Positions 45,206 to 58,700 are shown, counted from the first letter of the stretch. The stretch is DNA of 64,000 bases from Salvelinus alpinus (GCF_045679555.1 NC_092087.1:81967753-82031752), one strand, 5' to 3'. Program-made: numbers and translations. Notes: generated by a model from the letters alone, not told the origin.

Positions 45206-48200
45206 CTTACTGTCATAGTAGTAGTGTAGACAGGGTTGTCCACTCGTGTGTGTGTGTTTCTTACTGTCATAGTAGTAGTGTAGACAGGGTTGTCCACTCG
45301 TGTGTGTGTGTGTCTCTTTCTTACTGTCATAGTAGTAGTGTAGACAGGGTTGTCCACTCGTGTGTGTTTCTTACTGTCATAGTAGTAGTGTAGACAGGGT
45401 TGTCCACTCGTGTGTGTGTGTGTGTGTCTCTTTCTTACTGTCATAGTAGTAGTGTAGACAGGGTTGTCCACTCGTGTGTGTGTGTTTCTTACTGTCATAG
45501 TAGTAGTGTAGACAGGGTTGTCCACTCGTGTGTGTGTGTGTGTGTCTCTTTCTTACTGTCATAGTAGTAGTGTAGACAGGGTTGTCCACTCGTGTGTGTG
45601 TGTTTCTTACTGTCATAGTAGTAGTGTAGACAGGGTTGTCCACTCGTGTGTGTGTGTGTCTCTTTCTTACTGTCATAGTAGTAGTGTAGACAGGGTTGTC
45701 CACTCGTGTGTGTGTGTGTGTGTGTCTCTTTCTTACTGTCATAGTAGTAGTGTAGACAGGGTTGTCCACTCGTGTGTGTGTGTTTCTTACTGTCATAGTA
45801 GTAGTGTAGACAGGGTTGTCCTCTCGTGTGTGTGTGTGTGTGTCTCTTTCTTACTGTCATAGTAGTAGTGTAGACAGGGTTGTCCTCTCTGAAAGATCCA
45901 GTGATCTGCTGTTTGTTGTTGAGCAGGTAGAGGAGAGGACCACACACATCCTGTTCACTCACTCCTGCCAGCTGATGAGCCATAGAGAACACCTTCACTA
46001 CATACGCAGTGATCCTATAATGGATAGGGGGGAGAGGGGGAGAAAGAGGGGGTGGGGGAGAAAGAGATGGTGGGCAGGGAGAGGGAGAGAAAGAGATGGT
46101 GGGCAGGGAGAGGGAGAGAAAGAGGGTGGTTGGGAAGGGAGAGAGGTGGAGGGAGAGGGGGAGAAAGAAAGGGTGGGGGAAGGGAGAGAAAGTGAGGGTG
46201 CGGGGGAAGGGAGAGAGGTGGAGGGAGAGGAGGAGAAGGGAGAGAGGTGGAGGGAGAGGAGGAGAAGGGGGAGAGGGGGAGGGAGGAGAGGGTGGAGGAA
46301 GGGGGAGAGGTCGAGACGAGGAAAGAGAAGGTGGAGGGGAAGGGAGAGGAGAGGGAGACAGAAAAAGAGAGAGAAAAGGGAAGAGGTAGAGAGAGAGGGT
46401 CTGAGGGTTACAAATACAATCCATTGTATTATTTAGATTACTCTGTGATTGATACACATTCTTCTTCTTCTTCTTCTTCTATGTATTTGAACAATACCAT
46501 GTGCTTGTGCCTTCATTCCTGTAGGGGGGGTAAGAGTCATCTTTCTTCTTATACACCAGCTGCTTCTGGTAGCCTTTCTGTATGTAGTTGATGGCCTCCA
46601 CCCTGCGTTGCACCCCTACAGTCTCCCAGTCGTTGGAGCGGTCCAGGTAGACAGTGGCTATAAGAGGCAGGGTGATGCTGGCTAGGTTCTGTTCCACACA
46701 GCCACCAGGCATACGGATCAAAGAGGCCAGAGAGTCACTGCTGATACTGTTGTCTATGGTGTCAGCCAACAGGTTACCTAGTGGGAGGAGTAGAGTAGAG
46801 TAGAGCAGAGCAGAGTAGAGCAGAGTAGAGCAGAGCAGAGAGAGCAGAATAGAATGGAAGGAATTGAATAGGTTATATGTCCACAAAGTTGCTTTGGCTT
46901 CACAATGCCCATAACCAACCCAAAGGCTTAGAGGCACCAGCCAGCCACCATTTCTGTCTAATAACGTAAACCTTGTTTCTCAGTTAGGCCTACCCCTGAT
47001 GTTGATGAATGTCTCTGGTTGAGAGTTTGGAACCAGGGAGCCCAGCTCCACTTTGTCCACCTCCACTACCTGCCTCCCATCTGGGGGGAAACATAGTAAG
47101 AAGACTTAGTAAAGATTGTTTCTAAAGGAGACATGGTAATGGTACGCATTAGGGTTAGAGATGATGAGTGTCTTAGTTCTACTCACCGTTCCCATGGTAA
47201 TGGTACGCATTAGGGTTAGAGATGATGAGTGTCTTAGTTCTACTCACCGTTCCCATGGTAATGGTACGCATTAGGGTTAGAGATGATGAGTGTCTTAGTT
47301 CTACTCACCGTTCCCATGGTAATGGTACGCATTAGGGTTAGAGATGATGAGTGTCTTAGTTCTACTCACCGTTCCCATGGTAATGGTACGCATTAGGGTT
47401 AGAGATGATGAGTGTCTTAGTTCTACTCACCGTTCCCATGGTAATGGTACGCATTAGGGTTAGAGATGATGAGTGTCTTAGTTCTACTCACCGTTCCCAT
47501 GGTAATGGTACGCATTAGGGTTAGAGATGATGAGTGTCTTAGTTCAACTCACCGTTCCCATGGTAATGGTACGCATTAGGGTTAGAGATGATGAGTGTCT
47601 TAGTTCAACTCACCGTTCCCATGGTAATGGTACGCATTAGGGTTAGAGATGATGAGTGTCTTAGTTCTACTCACCGTTCCCATGGTAATGGTACGCATTA
47701 GGGTTAGAGATGATGAGTGTCTTAGTTCTACTCACCGTTCCCATGGTAATGGTACGCATTAGGGTTAGAGATGAGTGTCTTAGTTCTACTCACCGTTCCC
47801 ATGGTAATGGTACGCATTAGAGTTAGAGATGATGAGTGTCTTAGTTCTACTCACCGTTCCCATGGTAATGGTACGCATTAGGGTTAGAGATGATGAGTGT
47901 CTTAGTTCAACTCACCGTTCCCATGGTAATGGTACGCATTAGGGTTAGAGATGATGAGTGTCTTAGTTCTACTCACCGTTCCCATGGTAATGGTACGCAT
48001 TAGGGTTAGAGATGATGAGTGTCTTAGTTCTACTCACCGTTCCCATGGTAATGGTACGCATTAGGGTTAGAGATGATGAGTGTCTTAGTTCTACTCACCG
48101 TTCCCATGGTAATGGTACGCATTAGGGTTAGAGATGAGTGTCTTAGTTCTACTCACCGTTCCCATGGTAATGGTACGCATTAGAGTTAGAGATGATGAGT

Positions 48201-49758
48201 GTCTTAGTTCTACTCACCGTTCCCATGGTAATGGTACGCATTAGGGTTAGAGATGATGAGTGTCTTAGTTCAACTCACCGTTCCCATGGTAATGGTACGC
48301 ATTAGGGTTAGAGATGATGAGTGTCTTAGTTCTACTCACCGTTCCCATGGTAATGGTACGCATTAGGGTTAGAGATGATGAGTGTCTTAGTTCTACTCAC
48401 CGTTCCCATGGTAATGGTACGCATTAGGGTTAGAGATGATGAGTGTCTTAGTTCAACTCACCGTTCCCATGGTAATGGTACGCATTAGGGTTAGAGATGA
48501 TGAGTGTCTTAGTTCTACTCACCGTTCCCATGGTAATGGTACGCATTAGGGTTAGAGATGATGAGTGTCTTAGTTCTACTCACCGTTCCCATGGTAATGG
48601 TACGCATTAGGGTTAGAGATGATGAGTGTCTTAGTTCTACTCACCGTTCCCATGGTAATGGTACGCATTAGGGTTAGAGATGATGAGTGTCTTAGTTCAA
48701 CTCACCGTTCCCATGGTAATGGTACGCATTAGGGTTAGAGATGATGGGTGTCTTAGTTCTACTCACCGTTCCCATGGTAATGGTACGCATTAGGGTTAGA
48801 GATGATGAGTGTCTTAGTTCTACTCACCGTTCCCATGGTAATGGTACGCATTAGGGTTAGAGATGATGAGTGTCTTAGTTCTACTCACCGTTCCCATGGT
48901 AATGGTACGCATTAGGGTTAGAGATGATGAGTGTCTTAGTTCTACTCACCGTTCCCATGGTAATGGTACGCATTAGGGTTAGAGATGATGAGTGTCTTAG
49001 TTCTACTCACCGTTCCCATGGTAATGGTACGCATTAGAGTTAGAGATGATGAGTGTCTTAGTTCTACTCACCGTTCCCATGGTAATGGTACGCATTAGGG
49101 TTAGAGATGAGTGTCTTAGTTCTACTCACCGTTCCCATGGTAATGGTACGCATTAGGGTTAGAGATGATGAGTGTCTTAGTTCTACTCACCGTTCCCATG
49201 GTAATGGTACGCATTAGGGTTAGAGATGATGAGTGTCTTAGTTCTACTCACCGTTCCCATGGTAATGGTACGCATTAGGGTTAGAGATGATGAGTGTCTT
49301 AGTTCTACTCACCGTTCCCATGGTAATGGTACGCATTAGAGTTAGAGATGATGAGTGTCTTAGTTCTACTCACCGTTCCCATGGTAATGGTATGCATTAG
49401 GGTTAGAGATGATGAGTGTCTTAGTTCTACTCACCGTTCCCATGGTAATGGTACGCATTAGGGTTAGAGATGATGAGTGTCTTAGTTCTACTCACCGTTC
49501 CCATGGTAATGGTACGCATTAGGGTTAGAGATGATGAGTGTCTTAGTTCTACTCACCGTTCCCATGGTAATGGTACGCATTAGGGTTAGAGATGATGAGT
49601 GTCTTAGTTCTACTCACCGTGACCTCCCTTGGCAGAAGGATTCAATACAAAACTCTGCACTTTAGTCTTCTGCACTCCTTCCACCTGTTACAGGGTTTTG
49701 AAAACAGGTTAGAGATACCGGTCCTCGTATCTTAGGTAAGGACACTGATTCACAGTCG

Positions 49759-49792
<34 letters not shown>

Positions 49793-52700
49793 TTTTTTTA
49801 ATATATTTTTAAATTAACATCTGAAATAATCACCCACCACCACGCGTAGCGTCTTCTTGACCCCGTCGCTACCCATAAACCCTTTGGCCATGGCAAGGAC
49901 CTCCAGTAGCATCTCTCCGGCCTTGAGCGGTATGATGGTGTAGGGAACAACCAGGGATGAGCTGCCCTTCAACGTCACCTCCTGGGTGTGTTTCTCATTG
50001 AACGCCACACTGCACATGTCCTCTGTCTTCAGTAGCACCACCTTAACCTGGGTTGAGTAGAGGAGGAAATGGAGATGGTCAAGACACAAAATGGCTGAGA
50101 GGAAGTGAGCAGAACTGGGTGGATTTCTCATTGAACGCCACACAGCACATGTCCTCCGTCTTCAGTAGCACCATTGCTTCTAGGTAAGCTGAAAAGAGGA
50201 GGAAACTGGAACGGTTGAGACACAAAATGGCTGACAGGAAGGGATCAGAGGGGAGCTAGCGGGTGGGAGTAGTAGGTAGATAGAGGTTGCCTCGATCTAC
50301 AGGCTCAGATATTAATTCATCAGCCTGATGGTTACGGTAAGGCTTGAGGACTAAATAGAAGTCATGGGTGAGAGGTCAGAGGTGAGCTTGCCTCCATGTC
50401 CTCATCGCCATAGTTATGGAGCACAGCTTTGATCTCCACGTATTCGTTCCTCGCCACTGAGTACGGCAGCTTCAGGTCCACGAAGAAACGCTTCCACGTA
50501 CGCACATTCCACGGCTCGGCTACGCAGAAACCTGGAATAAAAACAAAATGACTGAAACAAACAAACAAACAACAGCAGGTGGTTGAGGACACCATGCCTT
50601 AGAATGCTTGAATTGTACAGCAATACTTTGTATTCCTTATATCGTACCAGTATCCCCACTAGCATACTACCTGGAATCCTCCTGGGAAATGACTGAATAT
50701 GGGTACAGTGAGAGGAAGCCATTTTAGACCACTGAGAATTAGGTCCAATCCCAAATAGACCCCTTAAATCCTAAGCCCTATGCACATGTGGTGATCTGAT
50801 TGGATTTGACAGGCGTTAGTGATATGGTAACAGTTCCACCTTGCCCTCTGATTGGTGTTTCACCTTGCCAACAAGTGCATAGGGCGTAGCACTTAGGGAC
50901 TGGGTCCATGGCTAGCCCAGGGGAAGGGAAGGGTCTACCTGTGACAGGTGAGGAGCTGATGGCTAGTACTCCCCACTGGGTGATAGTGTCTGGGAAGACG
51001 GAATCCACATGCAGCGTTGCCAACCTGTAAGGAACAGACCCAAACTAATGAATCCCATTGAGTTGACCTCTTGTAAGCTCAGCTTGTGACATGAGCACAG
51101 TAAAACATTATCTTGAAGATAAATATAGAGAGAGACTGGTGGATTGTGATCGATTGATGCCGTTGCCTAATACAATGCTAACAGTGACACGGACGCGCAC
51201 AGACACAAACACACATAAATATCCCTGGGACAGTACACGATGGTGCAACAGTGTTTATTTTTTTTTGGGGGGGGTGAAAAAAAGGCCAGGCTGTTTCTGA
51301 TCTGTTAACTCAGCCAGTCTCAATGTAACCTCCAGTCCACTGTGGTGCAACTCTGGGGATTTACAGAGTAGGTAGTTTCATTTCAAAGGGATACTGCGAG
51401 ATTCTGTCAATTTGCCGTTTTCTACTTCTCCAGAGTCTAATGAACTCGTGGATACCATTTGTGCGTCTCTATGTGCAGTATGAAGGAAGTTATAGGCGGC
51501 TACCAGGGCGGCAGGTAGCCTAGTGGTTAGAGCAGGTAGCCTAGTGGTTAGAGCAGGTAGCCTAGTGGTTAGAGCAGGTAGCCTAGTGGTTAGAGCAGGT
51601 AGCCTAGTGGTTAGAGCAGGTAGCCTAGTGGTTAGAGCAGGTAGCCTAGTGGTTAGAGCAGGTAGCCTAGTGGTTAGAGCGTTGGACTAGTAACCGAAAG
51701 GCTGCGAGATCAAATCCCTGAGCTGACACAAGGCAGTTAACCCACTGTTCCTAGGCCGTCATTGAAAATAAGAATTTGTTCTTAACTGACTTGCCTAGTT
51801 AAATAAAGGTAAAATAAATAAAATACTAATAAATAGGTAGTTTAGCAAGCCAATGATAACTAACGTTAGTGCAATGACTAAGTTTACAGGTACACTAGCT
51901 TAATTGCCAGAACCTTGCAGTATCCCTTTAAGGGTGAGAGGGGTGTGGCTTGGCCTATTCCCCTTTCGACTGGGATCACTAAATTGGTCAACCCCTCATA
52001 GAAAGAGTTTTCCCTGGACAGGTCATGTGGTACGTACAACCAACCAAGTCTTAGCCTATGAGCAGGGAAACTGCTGTCCCTTTCTATAAGGGGGTGAGAG
52101 GACAGACACACACATTCACTCACCCGTCTCTGCTGTCCTCAGGCACACTGGGCAGCGTCAGGTCGCTCCACAGCCATGACTCATAGAACTTAGACCTTAC
52201 TGTCACCTCACTCTCTTCCATAAAGTCATCCTCCTCTTCCTCATCCTCTTCCTCAGCAAGAGACACTCTCTGTCCTTCCATAACACGTTTGGATCCCAGT
52301 CTCATTGTAGACTGGGGCAATATTTCTTCACCTGATGCCAAAAAATAAATATGTTTCAACTCTGTTTGATGGATGGGTGGATGAATCGATTGATTGCTGG
52401 ATTAATTGAGCAATCAATCATTTTGAGCTCAGTTCTCTGCTGTAACATACAGGGGCCACTTGGACGGAAGTTAGATCTGGTTAGAATTAAATTAGACTCA
52501 ACAGACTCAACTCAACTTAATTAACAAGACCTACAGTGTTGTTTTCAAGACCACCTAAAGCGAGACCGACTCAAGACCAAGACCACCTAAAGCGAGACCG
52601 ACTCAAGACCAAGACCACCTAAAGCGAGACCGACTCAAGACCAAGACCGGGAGGGGGGCGAGGGGTCCAAGACTAAGACTGGGAGGGGGGCGAGGGGTTC

Positions 52701-55700
52701 AAGACTAAGACCGGGAGAGGGCGAGGGGTCCAAGACTAAGACCGGGAGGGGGGCGAGGGGTCCAAGACTAAGACCGGGAGAGGGCGAGGGGTCCAAGACC
52801 GAGACCAGAAAAGTGTAAATCCACCATAATAAGAGTTGAAAATGTCCAGTATTTCTGTGTTCAGATTTCAGAAGGACATTCTTTAGACATTCAGAATGGT
52901 GATAAATGCTGAGGACAAAAGTTATCACTAATCCAAACAGGTCCATAAAAAGACAAGCTTACCCCAGTCTCCCCTTACTAATCGTTAGCATACAACTTTC
53001 AAGCAATTTCCCACACTAGTTCCTACCAGCAAATCAAGGAAATCCTGCTGAGCACTAAAAAATATCATCAAACTTTGTAGTGAAAGTAATGGACAGTAAT
53101 TTTACGAGTAAAGTAGGAACCCCAGGTTTCAATAGGGGATCAGATATTCATGTGTCATGAAAGGAGTGTGGATATTTGGCCTGGCGAAGCTGGTTTACGT
53201 GCTGACTAGTGATGTGCAGTTTGCGAACAATTCATTATTTTTGAACGACTCTTTTGACTGACTCGAGACTCATGATTCATTCATTTTAGTCGTTTGTTTG
53301 ACCTGCTAATGCTGGCCGCAATGAACCCAACAGCAGGGTTAACCTTTTGTCACTACAGGGGGTGCTGTTTCAACTTCGACATTTTGTGTCTCCAAATTAA
53401 ACTGCCTCGTACTCAATTCTTGCTCGTACAATATGCATATTATTATTACTATTGGATAGAAAACAATCTCTAGTTTCTAAAACCGTTTGAATTATGTCTG
53501 TGGGTGAACCAGAACTCTTTCTACAGCGAAAATCATGACAGGACATGCGAAGGTCAGAAAACTAGGCTCTGTTCTCAGATCAGTTTAAAGCTCTGTGTGT
53601 GCCCTATGGGTCGAAATGAACTGCACCAGCCTTCCGCTGGATGTCAGTAACCAATGAGAAGTGGAATGGAGTCTCTACGTGTTTCTCAGACTTTATAAAA
53701 GGCAATGGAGTGACATGTCCGTTCTTTTGGACGCTCGTCAAGACGCAAGAGAGGACATCAGAATGGCATGCTCAAAAGCTCTCGTTATCGACCTAAGATA
53801 TATCCGTCTGTGATTTAATTCGATATAGGTGTTAGAAACATCATAACGAAGTTATTTTAAACCGATTTATATCAGTTTATGCGACTATATTGCTATTTTC
53901 GGAATTTTCGTAGTATTGCGCTTTGAGGATTTGGACATGTGTGTGCCACGTAGCTATTGTTAGCTGCTAGTTCCGAAGTTGAAGAAGACGTTTTACAACA
54001 AAGCAACGATTCTTTTGGACAAAGGACACCTTGCCCAAGATTCTGATGGAAGCTCGTCCAAAAGTAAGAGCTATTTATGATTTTATTCCGTATTTATGTG
54101 GAAAAATGTAAACGCATTTGTCGGCCATTATTGCGGCACTAGTCTGGCTGTAACGCACACTGTATGTCTAGTAACGTTAATTTTAAAAATCTAAATCAGC
54201 GGTTGCATTAATAACCAATGCATCTTTCATTAGCTGTCCAACCTGTATTTTTTTATTGAATCTAATCGATAAACAATCGTAAACATAGGTGCCTTTCCAA
54301 GATGGCGCCGGCCAGAATGCATGCCATGTTTTGACTGACAACATTGCATAACCACGATTTGTGATGCTAAATATGCACATTTTCGAACAAACTCTATATG
54401 CATTGTGTAATATGATGTTACAGGACTGTCATCTGAAGAATTCTGAGAAGGTTAGTGAAAAAATTAATATATTTTGGTGGTGATAACGTTATCGCTCTTT
54501 TTGCCTTGAATCAATGCTGGGGTGATGTTAGCTCATGTGGTATGCTAATATAACGATATATTGTGTTTTCGCTGTAAAACACTTAGAAAATCTGAAATAT
54601 TGTCTGGATTCACAAGATCTGTGTCTTTCAATTGCTGTACGCTGTGTATTTTTAAGAAATGTTTTATGATGAGTAATTAGGTAATACACATTGCTCTCTG
54701 TAGTTATTCTAGTCGCTTTGGGTGAGTTTTGTGATAGTGGCTGCAATGGTAAACTGTGATTTATACCTGGAAAATGCACATTTTTCTAAAAAAAACATAT
54801 GCTATACCATAAATATGTTATCAGACTGTCATCTTATGAAGTTGTTTCTTGGTTAGTGGCTATATATATCTTTATTTAGTCGAATTAGTGATAGCTACTG
54901 ATGGAGTAAAAAACTGGTGGAGTAAAAAAAGTGGTGTCTTTTGCTAACGTGGTTAGCTAATAGATTTACATATTGTGTCTTCCCTGTAAAACATTTTAAA
55001 AATCAGAAATGATGGCTGGATTCACAAGATCTGTATCTTTCATCTGGTGTCTTGGACTTGTGATTTAATGATATTTAGATGCTAGTATTTACTTGTGACG
55101 CTATGCTAGGCTATGCTAGTCAGCTTTTTTACTGTGGGGGGTGCTCCCGGATCCGGGATGAGTAGGCAGTAAAAGTTAACACACACTCTTCAGGCTCGGC
55201 GGCTCCAGAGACGTGCTTTGACCACCAACTGTCTGTCATATGCAGGAAAATACACTGCTCAAAAAAATAAAGGGAACACTTAAACAACACAATGTAACTC
55301 CAAGTCAATCACACTTCTGTGAAATCAAACTGTCCACTTAGGAAGCAACACTGATTGACAATAAATTTCACATGCTGTTGTGTAAATGGAATAGACAACA
55401 GGTGGAAATTATAGGCAATTAGCAAGACACCCCCAATAAAGGAGTGGTTCTGCAGGTGGTGACCACAGACCACTTCTCAGTTCCTATGCTTCCTGGCTGA
55501 TGTTTTGGTCACTTTTGAATGCTGGCGGTGCTTTCACTCTAGTGGTAGCATGAGACGGAGTCTACAACCGACACAAGTGGCTCAGGTAGTGCAGCTCATC
55601 CAGGATGGCACATCAATGCGAGCTGTGGCAAGAAGGTTTGCTGTGTCTGTCAGCGTAGTGTCCAGAGCATGGAGGCGCTACCAGGAGACAGGCCAGTACA

Positions 55701-58700
55701 TCAGGAGACGTGGAGGAGGCCGTAGGAGGGCAACAACCCAGCAGCAGGACCGCTACCTCCGCCTTTGTGCAAGAAGGAGCAGAAGGAGCACTGCCAGAGC
55801 CCTGCAAAATGACCTCCAGCAGGCCACAAATGTGCATGTGTCTGCTCAAACGGTCAGAAACAGACTCCATGAGGGTGGTATGAGGGCCCGACGTCCACAG
55901 GTGGGCGTTGTGCTTACAGCCCAACACCGTGCAGGACGTTTGGCATTTGCCAGAGAACACCAAGATTGGCAAATTCGCCACTGGCGCCCTGTGCTCTTCA
56001 CAGATGAAAGCAGGTTCACACTGAGCACATGTGACAGACGTGACAGTATGGAGACGGCGTGGAGAACGTTCTGCTGCCTGCAACATCCTCCAGCATGACC
56101 GGTTTGGCGGTGGGTCAGTCATGGTGTGGGGTGGCATTTCTTTGGGGGGCTGCACAGCCCTCCATGGGCTCGCCAGAGGTAGCCTGACTGCCATTAGTTA
56201 CCGAGATGAGATCCTCAGACCCCTTGTGAGACCATATGCTGGTGCGGTTGGCCCTGGGTTCCTCCTAATGCAAGACAATGCTAGACCTCATGTGGCTGGA
56301 GTGTCAGCAGTTCCTGCAAGAGGAAGGCATTGATGCTATGGACTGGCCCGCCCGTTCCCCAGACCTGAATCCAATTGAGCACATCTGGGACATCATGTCT
56401 CGCTCCATCCACCAACGCCACAGACTGTCCAGGAGTTGGCGGATGCTTTAGTCCAGGTCTGGGAGGAGATCCCTCAGGAGACCATCCGCCACCTCATCAG
56501 GAGCATGCCCAGGCGTTGTAGGGAGGTCATACAGGCACGTGGAGGCCACACACACTACTGAGCCTCATTTTGACTTGTTTTAAGGACATTACATCAAAGT
56601 TGGATCAGCCTGTAGTGTGGTTTTCCACTTTAATTTTGAGTGTGACTCCAAATCCAGACCTCCAAGGGTTGTTAAATTTGATTTCCATTGATAATTTTTG
56701 TGTGATTTTATTGTCAGCACATTCAACTATGTAAAGAAAAAAGTATTTCATAAGAATAGTTAATTCATTCAGATCTAGGATGTGTTATTTTAGTGTTCCC
56801 TTTATTGTTTTGAGCAGTGTAGATCATGAGCATTCAGAAGAAAAATACATGATCAGAACTGATAATGAATCACATGGTGCAAGAAAGACTGCAATTCATT
56901 GGTTATTGAATGTTATGGACACAGCTTTGTAGAATCAATACACACACAGCCTCTGCTCAACCAACTCAAACTCAAGAACTTATCTTTTGGGTGCTGCAGT
57001 TTGCAAACGACTGCGCTTATCACCCTCATGGTAGTCAAGCAATGCATTCCGCCAAGAGTCGTTCACAATCTAGTCCGGGACGGCCACAACTAGACCTCGT
57101 CTCAAATGTATCAAGAAATAATCTCATTTGTATGCCTAGCAATCACGTTTACAAGTCTGTCACAAATGTCAGCTCCAATAAGCCCCCTTTGGTGAATGAA
57201 ATGGGGCAGAAAGTAGCCTAGCAGTTAAGAGCATTGGGCCAGTAACCAAAAGGTTACCTGTTTGAATCCCCAAGCCGACCAGGTGAAACTAACGTGGCTA
57301 TCATAAAGAACTACAAATGATCTGGACAAGACTGACGAATCGAGGCAAAGGTAAGAATCTCTGGATTAGCTAAATGTAGTAATTAATAAATTGATAATGT
57401 TAGCAAAGGTGTCAGCTAGAGATGACTTGCAGGGATTTGTAGTTTTGCATGACATGTCTACTTTGATGCTAATTAGCTGTAAAGTAAATAGAGCCGAATA
57501 TATTGATAAAAGTCCCCTTGTCCGAGAGAGATGTACATGGTTATCAGAACGTCATGCCAGGGTAAGCCTACACAAAACACAGCCCTTATTTTAAGTGTTT
57601 CTAAAATCCCCTGTGGGAAAAATGAATGGTGGAAAAACGATTGGAACCATTTCCGTTTGACAGCTAGGTTTTATGGGTATTATGACACCCCCACTGTGAA
57701 GCTCTAACAGCGACGCAAATGAACACAATTAGTAGAAAGATTTGTCATTTTTGACTGAATGGGTCGTAAAGATCAGAGTCAGTAAAAAGAGTGGAACTTC
57801 CCACCACGAGCGCTAACTGCTGACAATGATTCCTGTTTTACTCCGCTGGTTTCAGCTGGTCTCGGGGAGAAATGATGAGTCCTCATTGTTTCTGAGTAAA
57901 AATGGACCTGACACTGAGACAAGACTGATACACTCACTATGTATCTCGAGACCGGATTCGAGTACTACAACACTGCTGCCACAAACACCTAACAATTCAT
58001 TAACCAGCTAGTCCACCATCATCGATGTTACCTCTTGAAATCCCAAAATCGCCAAAGTTTCTGCTATGTAGCTTGGGAAAAATGCGTCTGTCCAGGGTCA
58101 GCATGAGTAGAGCTGTGGTGGTAGGGGGTATGGTGGTGGTAGGGGGTATGGTGGTGGTAGGGGGTAGTCTGGTGTCAAACTCCTCTCCCCTGTACTTGGA
58201 GCAGCAGTACCTGAAAGTGCCAAACAGTTTAGTTCAGTGCACTTCAGCTCAACAACTCAATTCAACTCAGCTCAATTGAACTCAGCTCAATTGAACTCAG
58301 CTCAATTGAACTCAGCTCAATTGAACTCAGCTCAATTGAACTCAGCTCAATTGAACTCAGCTCAATTGAACTCAGCTCAATTGAACTCAGCTCAATTGAA
58401 CTCAGCTCAACTCAACTCAGCTCAACTCAGCTCAACTCAACTCAGCTCAACTCAACTCAACTCAGCTCAACTCAGCTCAACTCAACTCAGCTCAACTCAA
58501 CTCAGCTCAACTCAACTCAGCTCAACTCAGCTCAACTCAGCTCAACTCAACTCAACTCAACTCAACTCAACTCAACTCAACTCAACTCAACTCAACTCAA
58601 CTCAACTCAACTCAACTCAACTCAACTCAACTCAACTCAACTCAACTCAGCTCAACTCAACTCAACTCAGCTCAACTCAGCTCAACTCAACTCAACTCAA

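Noticed and set aside
42428-45862. Long frames repeating [11 protein letters not shown] on the minus strand
   Set aside because: The peptide is real exon end repeated by the array; read-through of donor and CA runs is not evidence of a repeat-containing protein without transcripts.
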